Positions 7,575-15,910 of a stretch of 64,000 bases of DNA are shown here, piece by piece; the stretch's first letter is position 1, and each line of letters begins with the position of its first letter. The position numbers and the translations under genes were made by a program. The stretch comes from Streptomyces sp. CB02414 (GTDB lineage Bacteria; Actinomycetota; Actinomycetes; Streptomycetales; Streptomycetaceae). The stretch covers positions 1,230,765-1,294,764 of the forward strand of contig NZ_LIPF01000001.1 of the NCBI RefSeq assembly GCF_001905385.1. The letters are read 5' to 3'. Under the pieces are notes generated by a model. It did not search any database. It saw only the letters and a program-made list of their open reading frames with translations, and had not been told where the DNA came from.

Positions 7575-9535
7575 GCGTGGCCTCCGTCCTGGCCGTGGGG
7601 CTGGTCGTCGTAGGGCTGGTCGTGCGGCTCGAAGGCCGACGGGTTGACGCCGCCCGCGCCGGGACCCGCCTGGTGCGGGATGCGGGGCTCCTCGGCGTCC
7701 GTCCCGGGCGCCTCGGCGGCGGCGTGCGCGTCGCGTTCGGCGACGACCTCCTTGACCGCCTCCAGGACACCCCGGTAGCCGGAGCAGCGGCACAGGTTGC
7801 CGCAGAGCGCCTGCCGGGTCTCCAGCTCGGTCGGCGCCGGGTTGCCCTCCAGGAGGTTGTGCACGGTCATCGCCATGCCGGGCACGCAGAAGCCGCACTG
7901 CACGGCACCGCGGCGGGCGAGCGCCCGCTGCACGTCGGAGGGCCGGCCGTCGGCGGCCAGGCCCTCGACCGTGCGCACCTCGCTGCCGGCCGAGGTCACG
8001 GCCGGTACCAGGCAGGAGGCGACCAGCCGTCCGTCGACCTGCACGTTGCAGGCACCGCACTCGCCCTGCGAGCAGCCGTCCTTGGCGCCCGCGAGGCCGA
8101 GCCGCTCGCGCAGCACGTACAGCAGCGACTCGCCGATCCAGGCGTCGGTGACGGGCCGGTCGGTGCCGTTGACGCGCAGGACGTAGGAGGCGAGGGGGTG
8201 TTCCTCGTTCGGGCCGGAAGGGCCGGAGGGACCGGAGGGGCCCGGCTCGGCCGCGTCCGTCGCGTCGGCCGGGGTGGCCGCAGCGGTCGGGACGGCGTCC
8301 GTGTCGGTCGGGTGGGACCGGTCGTCGTCGCCGGGGCGCGCCTCGGGTGCCGCGTCGGGCACGGCCGCGTGACCGGGCGGACGGACGCCGGCGGGTTCCC
8401 GCGGGGGTTCTTGTGCCTCGGGTTCCGGCGCCGGCACGGCTTCGGGTGCCCGAGCGGCATCCGCCTCCCGCCCCGCTTCCGCACCGTCCCCGAGATGGAG
8501 GTCGCGCTCCGGGTCGGGGGCGTCGGGCGCGGGGGCCGTCGTGGGCTCCTCAGCGGGCTCCCGCACCGCTTCCGGGCCGGGACCATCGGCGGTGCGCGCC
8601 GGGCCCTCTGCGGGGCCCTCAGACGCCTCACCGACCCCCTGAGGATCGTCGGGCCGCTGGAACTCGCCGTGTTCCTGGTACTCGCCGTGTTCCCGGAAGC
8701 CGTCGTGCTCCTGCGGGTCGGAGCCCGGGAAGTCGTGCGACCGGTACTCGCCGGTCGACGCCGTGTCGGCCACGTTCCCCGGGGCCGCGGGCGGAGCCGC
8801 CTCGGCCGGCCGCTCCTCGGTGCCCGGCGCGGGCGTGACCGCGCGCTCGCCCCACGGCTGCCCGGCCGACTGGGTCGCCCAGGGCGCGGGAGCCCCGCCG
8901 GGCAGGGTGGCCGGTGCGGTGCCGCCCCACTGCTCGGCGAGGGACGACTGGGTGAACTCGCCCGATTCGTCCGGAAGGTCGCCGCCGGCGACGGGAATGG
9001 ACCACTGGCCGGTCACGTCCTGGCCGGGCGCGGTACCGGACGCACCGGACTCGGGCGCCGCGCTCTCCGCCGCGGCCTCCGAGAAGTCCCACTGGCCGGT
9101 GGCCTGGGGCCGGTAGGCGAACCGGTCGCCCTGCCCGGCGTCGGCGTCGTACGGTGCCGCCCCGCCGTAGGGGTCCTGCGGCGCGTACTCGCCGTACGAC
9201 TGCCCGTGCGGGCCCGCGGGCCCCTGGCCGGCGTCCGGGGCGTGCCACTGGGCGCCGTCCACGGGCGCGGCCGGCATCGCCCAGGTGCCGGTGGCCGCCG
9301 GGTCGGTGCCGGCGGTGGTGGCGGGCGCCACCGTGATCTGCGGCGGCACGTAGCCGTGCCCGGGCGCGGCGAGCGGGCTGTCGGCGGAGGCCAGGAGCGC
9401 GTCCACACCGCCCTCGGGGAGCTTCACGAAGGCGGTGGCGCCGTCGTCGTAGTCGCCCTGGGGCAGCGGGTCCCAGCGGCCCCCGCTCGGGGGCGTGCCC
9501 CCTCCGTGCTGGTCGCCGTGCTGGTCGTCGGTCAC
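7571..9535 (-). CDS. 2Fe-2S subunit of the molybdenum hydroxylase with long low-complexity N-terminal extension
   Basis: 654 residues from GTG 9535. The C-terminal ~170 residues are a normal CoxS/XdhC-type electron-transfer subunit: plant-ferredoxin motif CSQGECGAC at about 491-499 and the second cluster motif with QCGFC (~547) and CGNLCRCSG (~578). It passes electrons from the Mo subunit to the FAD subunit. CoxS-type proteins are usually only about 160-200 residues. Here roughly 445 residues rich in Gly, Pro, Ala, Glu and Asp precede the domain. They include recurring TGQW/TGTW and HGEYQEHGEF-like pieces and are probably disordered. The reading frame is uninterrupted and in coding phase with GTGA overlaps at both ends, so the extension is real translation unless an internal start is used. 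Confidence 0.85.
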   Translation of the reverse strand: MTDDQHGDQHGGGTPPSGGRWDPLPQGDYDDGATAFVKLPEGGVDALLASADSPLAAPGHGYVPPQITVAPATTAGTDPAATGTWAMPAAPVDGAQWHAPDAGQGPAGPHGQSYGEYAPQDPYGGAAPYDADAGQGDRFAYRPQATGQWDFSEAAAESAAPESGASGTAPGQDVTGQWSIPVAGGDLPDESGEFTQSSLAEQWGGTAPATLPGGAPAPWATQSAGQPWGERAVTPAPGTEERPAEAAPPAAPGNVADTASTGEYRSHDFPGSDPQEHDGFREHGEYQEHGEFQRPDDPQGVGEASEGPAEGPARTADGPGPEAVREPAEEPTTAPAPDAPDPERDLHLGDGAEAGREADAARAPEAVPAPEPEAQEPPREPAGVRPPGHAAVPDAAPEARPGDDDRSHPTDTDAVPTAAATPADATDAAEPGPSGPSGPSGPNEEHPLASYVLRVNGTDRPVTDAWIGESLLYVLRERLGLAGAKDGCSQGECGACNVQVDGRLVASCLVPAVTSAGSEVRTVEGLAADGRPSDVQRALARRGAVQCGFCVPGMAMTVHNLLEGNPAPTELETRQALCGNLCRCSGYRGVLEAVKEVVAERDAHAAAEAPGTDAEEPRIPHQAGPGAGGVNPSAFEPHDQPYDDQPHGQDGGHA

Positions 9536-10425
9536 GACAGCGCCCTCCCCAGTGCTCGTCGGGCCAGCGCGGCGACGGTGCGCCGCAGGTGCAGTACGGC
9601 GGGCGGCAGCTGCGGTACGGAGCCGTCCTCCGCCGGGGCCGCGTCGGGGATGCAGGCGGCGGCGACGTACTCGCCGAAGGCGTGCAGCGCCTCCGGGACG
9701 ATCGCGCGGCCGTTGTCCCAGTCGATGAGCGAGGCCACCCACTGCTCGGCCTCCAGGGGCCGCAGCGGCATCGGCGCGATGGCGCCGACGGCGCACCGCA
9801 CCCCGCGCCGGGCGGGGTCGAGGACCAGCGCGACGGAGGCCGTCGCCCGGCCCGGACCGGTGCGACCGGTCGCCTTCAGGAAGACCTGCGGGGCGTGCAG
9901 CAGCGGCACGCGCACGTAGCCGATGAGCTCGCCCGCGCGGAGCATCTCCATGCCGGCCAGCAGGTGCGAGACCGGCATCTCCCGGCGGGCGCCGTCCGGG
10001 CCCGCGATGATCAGCGTCGCCTCCAGGGCGGCCAGCACCGGCAACGCGTCCCCGGTGGGGGCGGCGGAGGCGATGTTGCCGCCGAGGGTGCCGGCGTTGC
10101 GGATCTGCGGCGGTCCGGCGGCGCGCGCGGCGGCCGCGAGCGCCGGGATGAGCGCGGCGAAGTCGGGGCGGCCCATGCGGGCGTGCGTGAGTCCCGTGCC
10201 GAGCAGGGCGTGTCCGTCCTGGTACTGCCAGCCGCGGATCTCGCTGATCCGGCCGAGACCCACCAGCGCGGCGGGCCTGAGCTGGCCGGAGTTGACGGCG
10301 GTCATCAGATCGGTGCCGCCCGCGACCGGCACGGCGGCGGGTATGGCGGCCAGCGCCGCCACGGCCTCGTCCAGTGTTGTGGGCAGCGTGACGGACTGCG
10401 CCGCCTGCGGTGCGTGCGTGGTCAA
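9532..10425 (-). CDS. FAD-binding (CoxM-type) subunit of the molybdenum hydroxylase
   Basis: About 297 residues. The PCMH-type FAD-binding domain is recognisable from PVAGGTDLMTAVNSG (FAD pyrophosphate loop) and RNAGTLGGNIASAAPTGD. These subunits take electrons from the 2Fe-2S protein and reduce the final acceptor. Two starts are possible. A TTG at 10425 has GGGAAGGGG 8 nt upstream and gives the N-terminus TTHAPQAAQS. A GTG at 10452 would add nine residues. I prefer the TTG. It is the first gene of the three-gene operon and ends in a GTGA overlap with the 2Fe-2S subunit. Confidence 0.85.
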   Translation of the reverse strand: MTTHAPQAAQSVTLPTTLDEAVAALAAIPAAVPVAGGTDLMTAVNSGQLRPAALVGLGRISEIRGWQYQDGHALLGTGLTHARMGRPDFAALIPALAAAARAAGPPQIRNAGTLGGNIASAAPTGDALPVLAALEATLIIAGPDGARREMPVSHLLAGMEMLRAGELIGYVRVPLLHAPQVFLKATGRTGPGRATASVALVLDPARRGVRCAVGAIAPMPLRPLEAEQWVASLIDWDNGRAIVPEALHAFGEYVAAACIPDAAPAEDGSVPQLPPAVLHLRRTVAALARRALGRALS

Positions 10426-10510
10426 ACCGACTGCCCCTTCCCGCTGTCCCACCTGGTCCCGCCCATGTGGCCGTACCGTACGACCTCACAGGGCGGACGT
10501 GGCAACTCTG

Positions 10511-10598
10511 GCACATCTTCGCAGGGCCCGAACGCGGGGGTCCGCTAGGAGGCATTCGCCCGTCTCAGCGGTGAGATAACCCGTTTTCGCACATCTTC
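10511..10598. promoter_or_regulatory. Direct repeat GCACATCTTC in the molybdenum-hydroxylase promoter region
   Basis: The same 10-mer lies at 10511-10520 and 10589-10598 in the 215-bp gap upstream of the FAD subunit, 78 bp apart. It could bind a regulator but no family can be named. Between it and the GH20 gene lies a nearly pure purine tract (10620-10666) on the plus strand. Confidence 0.3.
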
Positions 10599-10667
10599 TA
10601 CGAACATCGGGCAAGCGCCGGAGGTGGAGGGGAGGAGGCGGGAAGGGGAGGAAAGGGGCGGGAAGTC

Positions 10668-12281
10668 CTACTTGTTCGGCGGCGGCCCGTCGATCGGCCG
10701 GCCCAGGACGCCGGGCCGCCGCTGCCAGGGCAGCGGGCCGCCGGGCGGCCGGTAGGCGACGCCCAGGGCGTCAAGTCGCCGGTAGTGGGCGGCCATCCGG
10801 CGCTCGAAGGCGGTGAAGTCCCGCTCGGCCGGGGCGGGCAGGGCGCTCCAGGAGACCTCGGCGAACGCGGCGAGCCGGGGGAACACCTGGTAGTCCACCC
10901 GCTGCTGGTTCTCCATCACCTCGGTCCACACGTTCGCCTGGGTGCCGATCACGTGTTTGCCCTCGTCCGGCGTCAGCTCCGGCGGAACCGGCTCGAACCG
11001 GTAGACGTCCTCCAGGGTGCGCACGAAACCGATCGGCACGGGCTCGTCCTCGCCGGCGTGCTGCCGGTGGTCGAGGTACACCTGCTGCTCGGGGCACATC
11101 ACCACGTCGTGTCCCGCGCGCGCGGCGGCGATCCCGCCCGCGTACCCGCGCCAGGAGGACACGGCCGCGCCCTTGGCCAGTCCGCCCTCCAGGATCTCGT
11201 CCCAGCCGATGAGCCGGCGTCCGCGTTCGGCGAGCCAGGTGTCGAAGTGCTGGATGAACCAGGCCTGGAGTTCGTCCTCGTCGGCGAGCGCGAGTTCCCG
11301 GATGCGGGCCTGCGCGGTGGCCGAACGGCGCCATTGGTCCTTGGGGCATTCGTCGCCGCCGATGTGGACGAACTCCGACGGGAAAAGCTCCAGGAGTTCC
11401 TCGAAGACACCCTCGTAGAAGCGCAGGGTGTCCTCGGTCGGGGCGAGTACGTTCGGGGAGACGCCCCAGGTGTCCCAGACGGAGAGGGCGGTGGTGTCGA
11501 CGACGTCCGTGTTGCCGAGTTCCGGATACGCGGCGATGGCGGCCTGCGAGTGCCCCGGTACGTCGATCTCGGGGACGACGGTGATGTGGCGCTCGGCGGC
11601 GTAGGCGACGATCTCCCGGATGTCGTCCTGGGTGTAGTGGCCGCCGTGGGGTTTGTCCTCCCACAAGGGTGACGCGCGGTGACCGAATTTGGTGCGCGAG
11701 CGCCAGGAACCGATCTCGGTGAGCCTGGGGTGCCGCTTGATCTCGACCCGCCAGCCCTGGTCGTCCGTCAGGTGAAAGTGCAGCACGTTGAGTTTGTGGG
11801 CCGCCATCAGATCCAGGTAGCGCAGGACGCCTTCCTTGGGCATGAAGTGCCGGGCGACGTCCAGCATCATTCCGCGCCAGCGAAAGCGGGGGGCGTCCTC
11901 GATCCGGACCGCCGGCAGCCGCCACCGGCGGCCGGGCAGGGGGGCGCGCCGGAAGGCGTCCGGGCCGAGCAGTTGCCGCAGCGTCTGGGCGCCCCAGAAG
12001 AGGCCGGCCGGGTCGCCGCCGGCGAGGTGCACGCCCCCCGGTGCGACGTCGAGACGGTAGCCCTCGTCGGGCAGTGCGGCGTCGAGGGCCAGCCGTACGG
12101 TGCCGCCGCCGCCCGCTCCGGGCGCCAGCGGCAGGCCGGTGGCCGCGCCCAGCGTGGCACGCAGCCAGCGCTCGGTGCGTTCGGCGCCGTCATCGGCCAC
12201 CAGCCGGGTGTCCGGACGAAGATCGAAGAACGCGCCCTCCTGGGGCGACACTTGCTGTGGCTGGGGAAGTACGTCGGTCAC
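10668..12281 (-). CDS. Beta-N-acetylhexosaminidase, glycoside hydrolase family 20
   Basis: 537 residues from GTG 12281, one base after the stop of the upstream permease gene. An N-terminal GH20b domain (about 1-130) precedes the catalytic barrel. The catalytic pair is in HIGGDECPKDQW (Asp-Glu near residue 315), where Glu is the acid/base and Asp polarises the substrate acetamido group. LNVLHFHLTDDQGWRVEI and PEIDVPGHSQA are also family hallmarks. No signal peptide is visible, so it probably acts in the cytoplasm on imported GlcNAc-containing oligosaccharides. This matches its position as the last gene of the sugar-import operon. Confidence 0.92.
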   Translation of the reverse strand: MTDVLPQPQQVSPQEGAFFDLRPDTRLVADDGAERTERWLRATLGAATGLPLAPGAGGGGTVRLALDAALPDEGYRLDVAPGGVHLAGGDPAGLFWGAQTLRQLLGPDAFRRAPLPGRRWRLPAVRIEDAPRFRWRGMMLDVARHFMPKEGVLRYLDLMAAHKLNVLHFHLTDDQGWRVEIKRHPRLTEIGSWRSRTKFGHRASPLWEDKPHGGHYTQDDIREIVAYAAERHITVVPEIDVPGHSQAAIAAYPELGNTDVVDTTALSVWDTWGVSPNVLAPTEDTLRFYEGVFEELLELFPSEFVHIGGDECPKDQWRRSATAQARIRELALADEDELQAWFIQHFDTWLAERGRRLIGWDEILEGGLAKGAAVSSWRGYAGGIAAARAGHDVVMCPEQQVYLDHRQHAGEDEPVPIGFVRTLEDVYRFEPVPPELTPDEGKHVIGTQANVWTEVMENQQRVDYQVFPRLAAFAEVSWSALPAPAERDFTAFERRMAAHYRRLDALGVAYRPPGGPLPWQRRPGVLGRPIDGPPPNK

Positions 12282-12282
12282 G

Positions 12283-13140
12283 TCAGTCCTTAACCGCTCC
12301 GCCGAGGCCGGAGACGAGTCGTCGTTGCACGAGTACGAAGAAGACCAGCACCGGAATCGTCATCACCGTGGAGGCCGCCATCACGCCGCCCCAGTCGGGA
12401 TCGTCCGGCTTGTAGAAGACCAGCAGCGCCATCGGCAGCGTCGACTGGGAGGTGTCGCTGATGATGAACGACTTGGCGAACAGGAAGTCGTTCCAGGTCG
12501 AGATGAAGGAGAAGACGCTGGTGGCCACCAGTCCCGGGAAGACCAGCGGGAAAAGGATCTGCCACAGGAATCTCGCCCGGCTCGCCCCGTCGATGTAGGC
12601 GGCCTCCTCCAGGGCCTCCGGTACGGCTTTCACGAAACCCCGCAGCATCCAGATCGCGAAGGGCAGCGAGAAGGCGATGTGGGGCAGGATCAGCGAACCC
12701 AGCGTGTTCAGCTGCCCGAAGTCCCGCATGAGGAAGAACAGCGGGATGGTGAGCGCCTCCACGGGCACCATCTGGGCCACCAGGAACATGATCAGCAGGG
12801 TGGTCCGGAAACGGAACCGGAAACGCGTCACCGCGGTCGCCGCGAGGAACGCGATCAGCGCCGAGGCGACCACGACGGTGCCGGCCACGAGCAGACTGTT
12901 GAGAAAGTAGCGGCCGAATTCCTGCTGCCCGAAGACCCGACGGAAGGAATCCAGCGTGGGCGTCAGCGTCCACGGCCGCGGCTCGCTCGACTCGATCTCC
13001 CCGGCCGGTTTGAAGGCGCTCAGCACCATCCAGTACAGCGGGAAGGCCACCACGACGGCGACCAGCAGCGCCGACGCCTCGGCCGCCAGCCGCCACGGAC
13101 GGCGCACACGCACGCGGGGAAGACGCGACGGAAGATTCAC
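12283..13140 (-). CDS. ABC sugar transporter permease (MalG-type)
   Basis: 285 residues from GTG 13140, overlapping the preceding permease stop by GTGA. It has six hydrophobic segments starting near residue 20. The EAA loop that contacts the ATPase reads EALEEAAYIDGASRARFLWQ (about 195-214). WMVLSAFKP near the N-terminus and a C-terminal VQRRLVSGLGGAVKD are typical of the carbohydrate uptake (CUT1) family. It partners the next permease and the lipoprotein to import a sugar. No ATPase is encoded here. Streptomyces CUT1 systems commonly share the ATPase MsiK encoded elsewhere. Confidence 0.9.
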   Translation of the reverse strand: MNLPSRLPRVRVRRPWRLAAEASALLVAVVVAFPLYWMVLSAFKPAGEIESSEPRPWTLTPTLDSFRRVFGQQEFGRYFLNSLLVAGTVVVASALIAFLAATAVTRFRFRFRTTLLIMFLVAQMVPVEALTIPLFFLMRDFGQLNTLGSLILPHIAFSLPFAIWMLRGFVKAVPEALEEAAYIDGASRARFLWQILFPLVFPGLVATSVFSFISTWNDFLFAKSFIISDTSQSTLPMALLVFYKPDDPDWGGVMAASTVMTIPVLVFFVLVQRRLVSGLGGAVKD

Positions 13141-14102
13141 AGTTCCTCCCCCTGGCGGCGCAGCAGCCGCAGGTAGACCAGCGTCACGGCGAGCAGGATC
13201 AGCAGCATCACGACGCCGATCGCCGAGCCGAGGCTGTACTGCGAGGACGCGAACGCCTTCTGGTAGGCGTACACGTTCAGGACGAGGTTCTGCCCGGCGA
13301 TGCCGCCGCCGTTCGTCATGACGTAGATCTGGGTGAAGACCTTGAAGTCCCAGATCACCGACTGGATGGTGACGACGACCAGGATGGGCCGCAGCATGGG
13401 CGCCAGCACCGACCGCCAGATCCGCCACTGCGAGGCGCCGTCCAGCGCGGCGGCCTCCAGCACCTCGCCCGGCACCGCGCGGATACCGGCGTAGACGGTC
13501 ACCATGACGAACGGGAACGAGCACCACACCACTTCGAGCAGGACGAGGGCGAAGGCGCTGTAGCGCCCGTACGTCCAGGAGTGGTCGCCGAGCCCGAGCA
13601 GCCGGTTGACCGGCCCGAAGTCCGGGTCGAACAGCAGCAGCCACACCGTCGACCCGGTGACCGCCGGGGTCGCCCAGGCGCCCAGCGCGGCGAGCATCAG
13701 CACCAGCCGCGGCACGGCCCGCACCCGCGTGAGCAGCACGGCGAGCGCGCACCCGACGGCCAGCGTCGACACCACACAGGCGGCCGCGAACACCACGGTG
13801 GCCACCAGCACCCGCCAGAACTGCGGGTCCCCGAACAGCTCGGCGTAGTTCCCGAACCCCCGGAAGGTGGTCGGCTCCCCACCGGACACCTGGGCTTGGG
13901 TGTACTCCAGGAAAGAGATCAGCCCGAGCTGGTAGACGGGGTAGACGAGCAACCCACCAAGGACGACAAGAGCAGGCGCGAGATACAACCATGGGGTACT
14001 GGAGGAGCCCCCGAAGGGGCGCGGGGAACTGCGCGACCAGCCACGAACGACCCGCGGCCGCAAACCCACCGCACCCCCCGAGCTGGAGGGCGCCCCCCTC
14101 AT
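13137..14102 (-). CDS. ABC sugar transporter permease (MalF-type)
   Basis: 321 residues from ATG 14102 (ATGA overlap with the binding-protein gene). It has six transmembrane segments. The EAA loop reads EVLEAAALDGASQWRIWRSV (about 208-227). The first ~35 residues are basic and Ser/Pro-rich and are encoded by a copy of a dispersed intergenic repeat (14008-14070; a related copy is at 18137-18210). This N-terminus may be a recent in-frame addition rather than a functional part. Together with the MalG-type permease it forms the membrane channel of the importer. Confidence 0.88.
   Translation of the reverse strand: MRGAPSSSGGAVGLRPRVVRGWSRSSPRPFGGSSSTPWLYLAPALVVLGGLLVYPVYQLGLISFLEYTQAQVSGGEPTTFRGFGNYAELFGDPQFWRVLVATVVFAAACVVSTLAVGCALAVLLTRVRAVPRLVLMLAALGAWATPAVTGSTVWLLLFDPDFGPVNRLLGLGDHSWTYGRYSAFALVLLEVVWCSFPFVMVTVYAGIRAVPGEVLEAAALDGASQWRIWRSVLAPMLRPILVVVTIQSVIWDFKVFTQIYVMTNGGGIAGQNLVLNVYAYQKAFASSQYSLGSAIGVVMLLILLAVTLVYLRLLRRQGEEL
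14008..14070. repeat. Dispersed repeat copy 1, inside the start of the permease gene
   Basis: It contains GGGGCGCGGGGAACTGCGCG, followed by ACCAGCCACGA and CGACCCGC. The same series recurs at 18137-18210 in an intergenic gap, with a few substitutions. This family of short GC-rich intergenic sequences is common in Streptomyces genomes. Here it is translated as the N-terminus of the permease. Confidence 0.7.
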
Positions 14103-15397
14103 CCGGCGGAGCCAAACGCCTCGTCCATCTTCCGAGCCGCGTCCCCGGCGGCAGCGCCCACGTCCTTCTTGCCGCTCACCACCTCCTGGAACATCGTCGG
14201 CAGCACCTGCGACGAGTCGATCGTCGCCCACGCCGCCGAGGCCGGCACGAACTTCGTGCCCGCGGCGAGCGTGTCGACGAACGGCTTCACGAACGGCTCC
14301 TCGGCCGCCACCCGCTGCCGTACGTCCGTGAAGGTGGGCAGGAAGCCCATCGCGTCGAACAGTTCGCCCTGCGCCTGCTTCGACGCGAGCCGCTTCATCA
14401 GGTCCACGGCGAGGGTGCGGTGCGAAGTGGACTTGAGTACGCCGATGTTGTTGCCGCCCGCGAAGGCCGGGGCGACCGAGCCGGGCTTCACACCCGGCAG
14501 CGGCACGACCGCGTACTTGCCCTTGACCTCGCCCGCCTCCACGGCCTGGCGGCTGAAGTCGCCCGCGATCGCCATGGCCGCCTTGCCGGAGGCGAACGCC
14601 GTGACGGTGTCGTTGCCGCCCATGCCGGCGCACTTGGCGGCGGGGCAGTTGTCGTCGCCGAAGAGGGAGGTGTACGCCTCTATGCCCTCGCGGGCGGCGG
14701 CGCCGTCGACGGCGGAGGCGTACGAGCCGCCCTTGCCGGTGGCGAGTTCGCCGCCGTGGGCCCAGACGAAGGGCATCGCGCCGTAGGTGTAGGCGCCGCC
14801 GACGGCGATGCCGTACAGGCCGGGCTTCTCGGCCCGGATCTTCTTCGCGGTGGTCGCCAGCTCGTCCATCGACCTGGGGGCCTTGAGGCCGAGTTCGTCG
14901 AAGACGTCGGTGCGGTAGTACAGGGCGCGGACGCCGACGAAGTAGGGGGCTCCGTAGACCTTGCCGTCGACGGTGACCGACTGGCGGGCGGTGGGGTCGG
15001 TGTCGGCGGCCTCGTCCCAGGCCTCGAACTCCTCGGTGACGTCGAGGAGTCCGCCGTCCTTCACGTACCCGGCGGTGTCGGTGTTGCCGTACTCGATGAC
15101 GTCGGGGGCGCTGTCGGGGTCGTTGAAGGCGGCCTTGATGCGCTGGGCGCGGGTCTCGACCGGGATGTACTCGACGGTGACCTTCGTGTCCTCGTGGGCC
15201 TTCTCGAAACCGGCGAGGACCGCGTCGACGACCTTCTCCTTCGGCTTGTTGTTGACCTCCTGGAAGAGCCAGACCCTCAGCGTCCCGGTCTTCTCGTCCT
15301 TGCCGGAGGAGGAGTTGTCGGAGGTCTGGGGGGCGCAGGCGGTCGCGGTGACGACGGCGGCGGCCAGCAGTACGGCCAGGCGTGGGGCGAGCTTCAT
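14099..15397 (-). CDS. Sugar ABC transporter substrate-binding lipoprotein
   Basis: 432 residues from ATG 15397 with GGAGGAT upstream. It has a lipoprotein signal peptide with lipobox ATAC (Cys at residue 21). The mature part is a CUT1 (family 1) solute-binding protein, with LRVWLFQE at its N-terminus and GVRALYYRTDVFDELGLKAP in the hinge region. First gene of the four-gene operon binding protein / MalF / MalG / GH20. The downstream hexosaminidase and the upstream dre-like site suggest N-acetylglucosamine oligosaccharides (chitobiose-like) as ligand. This is inference, since the binding pocket cannot be read from sequence alone. Confidence 0.9.
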   Translation of the reverse strand: MKLAPRLAVLLAAAVVTATACAPQTSDNSSSGKDEKTGTLRVWLFQEVNNKPKEKVVDAVLAGFEKAHEDTKVTVEYIPVETRAQRIKAAFNDPDSAPDVIEYGNTDTAGYVKDGGLLDVTEEFEAWDEAADTDPTARQSVTVDGKVYGAPYFVGVRALYYRTDVFDELGLKAPRSMDELATTAKKIRAEKPGLYGIAVGGAYTYGAMPFVWAHGGELATGKGGSYASAVDGAAAREGIEAYTSLFGDDNCPAAKCAGMGGNDTVTAFASGKAAMAIAGDFSRQAVEAGEVKGKYAVVPLPGVKPGSVAPAFAGGNNIGVLKSTSHRTLAVDLMKRLASKQAQGELFDAMGFLPTFTDVRQRVAAEEPFVKPFVDTLAAGTKFVPASAAWATIDSSQVLPTMFQEVVSGKKDVGAAAGDAARKMDEAFGSAG

Positions 15398-15419
15398 GGA
15401 GTGATCCTCCGGACGTGCG

Positions 15420-15434
15420 TTGCAGCATATGCAA
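15420..15434. promoter_or_regulatory. Inverted repeat TTGCA-N5-TGCAA upstream of the sugar operon
   Basis: Perfect 5-bp arms, 23 nt upstream of the binding-protein start. The arm sequence resembles LacI-family operators of Streptomyces sugar operons. No LacI gene is in the window. Confidence 0.35.
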
Positions 15435-15492
15435 TGACGGTTTCGCTCTGCACAACACCCAGGAGGTTATGGAGTACATGAACATGTCCACA

Positions 15493-15508
15493 AGAGGTCT
15501 CAACCACT
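15493..15508. promoter_or_regulatory. dre-like site (DasR operator) upstream of the amino-sugar operon
   Basis: The 16-mer AGAGGTCTCAACCACT agrees at 13 of 16 positions with the dre consensus A(G/C)TGGTCTAGACCA(G/C)T as I know it. It lies about 96 nt upstream of the binding-protein start. DasR represses amino-sugar uptake and chitin genes and is released by glucosamine-6-phosphate. A GlcNAc-type importer plus hexosaminidase is exactly the expected target. Confidence 0.6.
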
Positions 15509-15520
15509 TCGTGACAACGC

Positions 15521-15562
15521 GAAGGCCCCCGGAGTGCGCGCGGGCACACTCCGGGGGCCTTC
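15521..15562 (-). terminator. Strong hairpin terminator after the DUF3039 gene
   Basis: 16-bp perfect arms (15521-15536 and 15547-15562, GAAGGCCCCCGGAGTG and its complement) with a 10-nt loop. It lies 33 nt past the stop of the minus-strand gene ending at 15596, separating it from the sugar operon promoter. Confidence 0.85.
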
Positions 15563-15595
15563 GGGAAGTTCAGAGGGGCTGTACGGGCAGGGCGG

Positions 15596-15880
15596 CTACT
15601 TCTTGCCGCCGTCCTTGCCCTCGTCCCCGCCGCCGCTCATGGACTCGTAGATCTCCTTGCACATGGGGCAGACCGGGTACTTCTTCGGGTCGCGGCCCGG
15701 TACCCAGACCTTGCCGCACAGCGCCACGACGGGGGTGCCGTCGAGGGCGCTCGCCATGATCTTGTCCTTCTGGACGTAATGGGCGAAGCGCTCGTGGTCA
15801 CCGTCGCCGTGGGAGGTCTGCGGCGTCGGCTCTACGAGGGTCCCCGTACCAGTCCCGCGCTCGGGCTCGAGAGTGCTCAT
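15596..15880 (-). CDS. DUF3039 domain protein (small zinc-ribbon-like protein)
   Basis: 94 residues from ATG 15880; a TTG at 15889 could add three residues. The core HERFAHYVQKDKIMAS, then ALCGKVWVPGRDPKKYPVCP and CKEIYESM, matches the DUF3039 family of actinobacteria. A Cys near residue 56 and CPMC near 74 could form a metal site. The C-terminal tail is Gly/Lys/Asp-rich and probably disordered. Function is unknown. From memory, the gene sits beside yqgE and murA in other Streptomyces too. Confidence 0.75.
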   Translation of the reverse strand: MSTLEPERGTGTGTLVEPTPQTSHGDGDHERFAHYVQKDKIMASALDGTPVVALCGKVWVPGRDPKKYPVCPMCKEIYESMSGGGDEGKDGGKK

Positions 15881-15910
15881 AACCGCCAAGGGTACTGAAG
15901 CTCACACGCT

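Noticed and set aside
12283..14115. Single 610-aa fusion of the two permeases
   Set aside because: The first half of that frame is nonsense composition. Two separate permeases in different frames, with GTGA and ATGA overlaps, explain the region.
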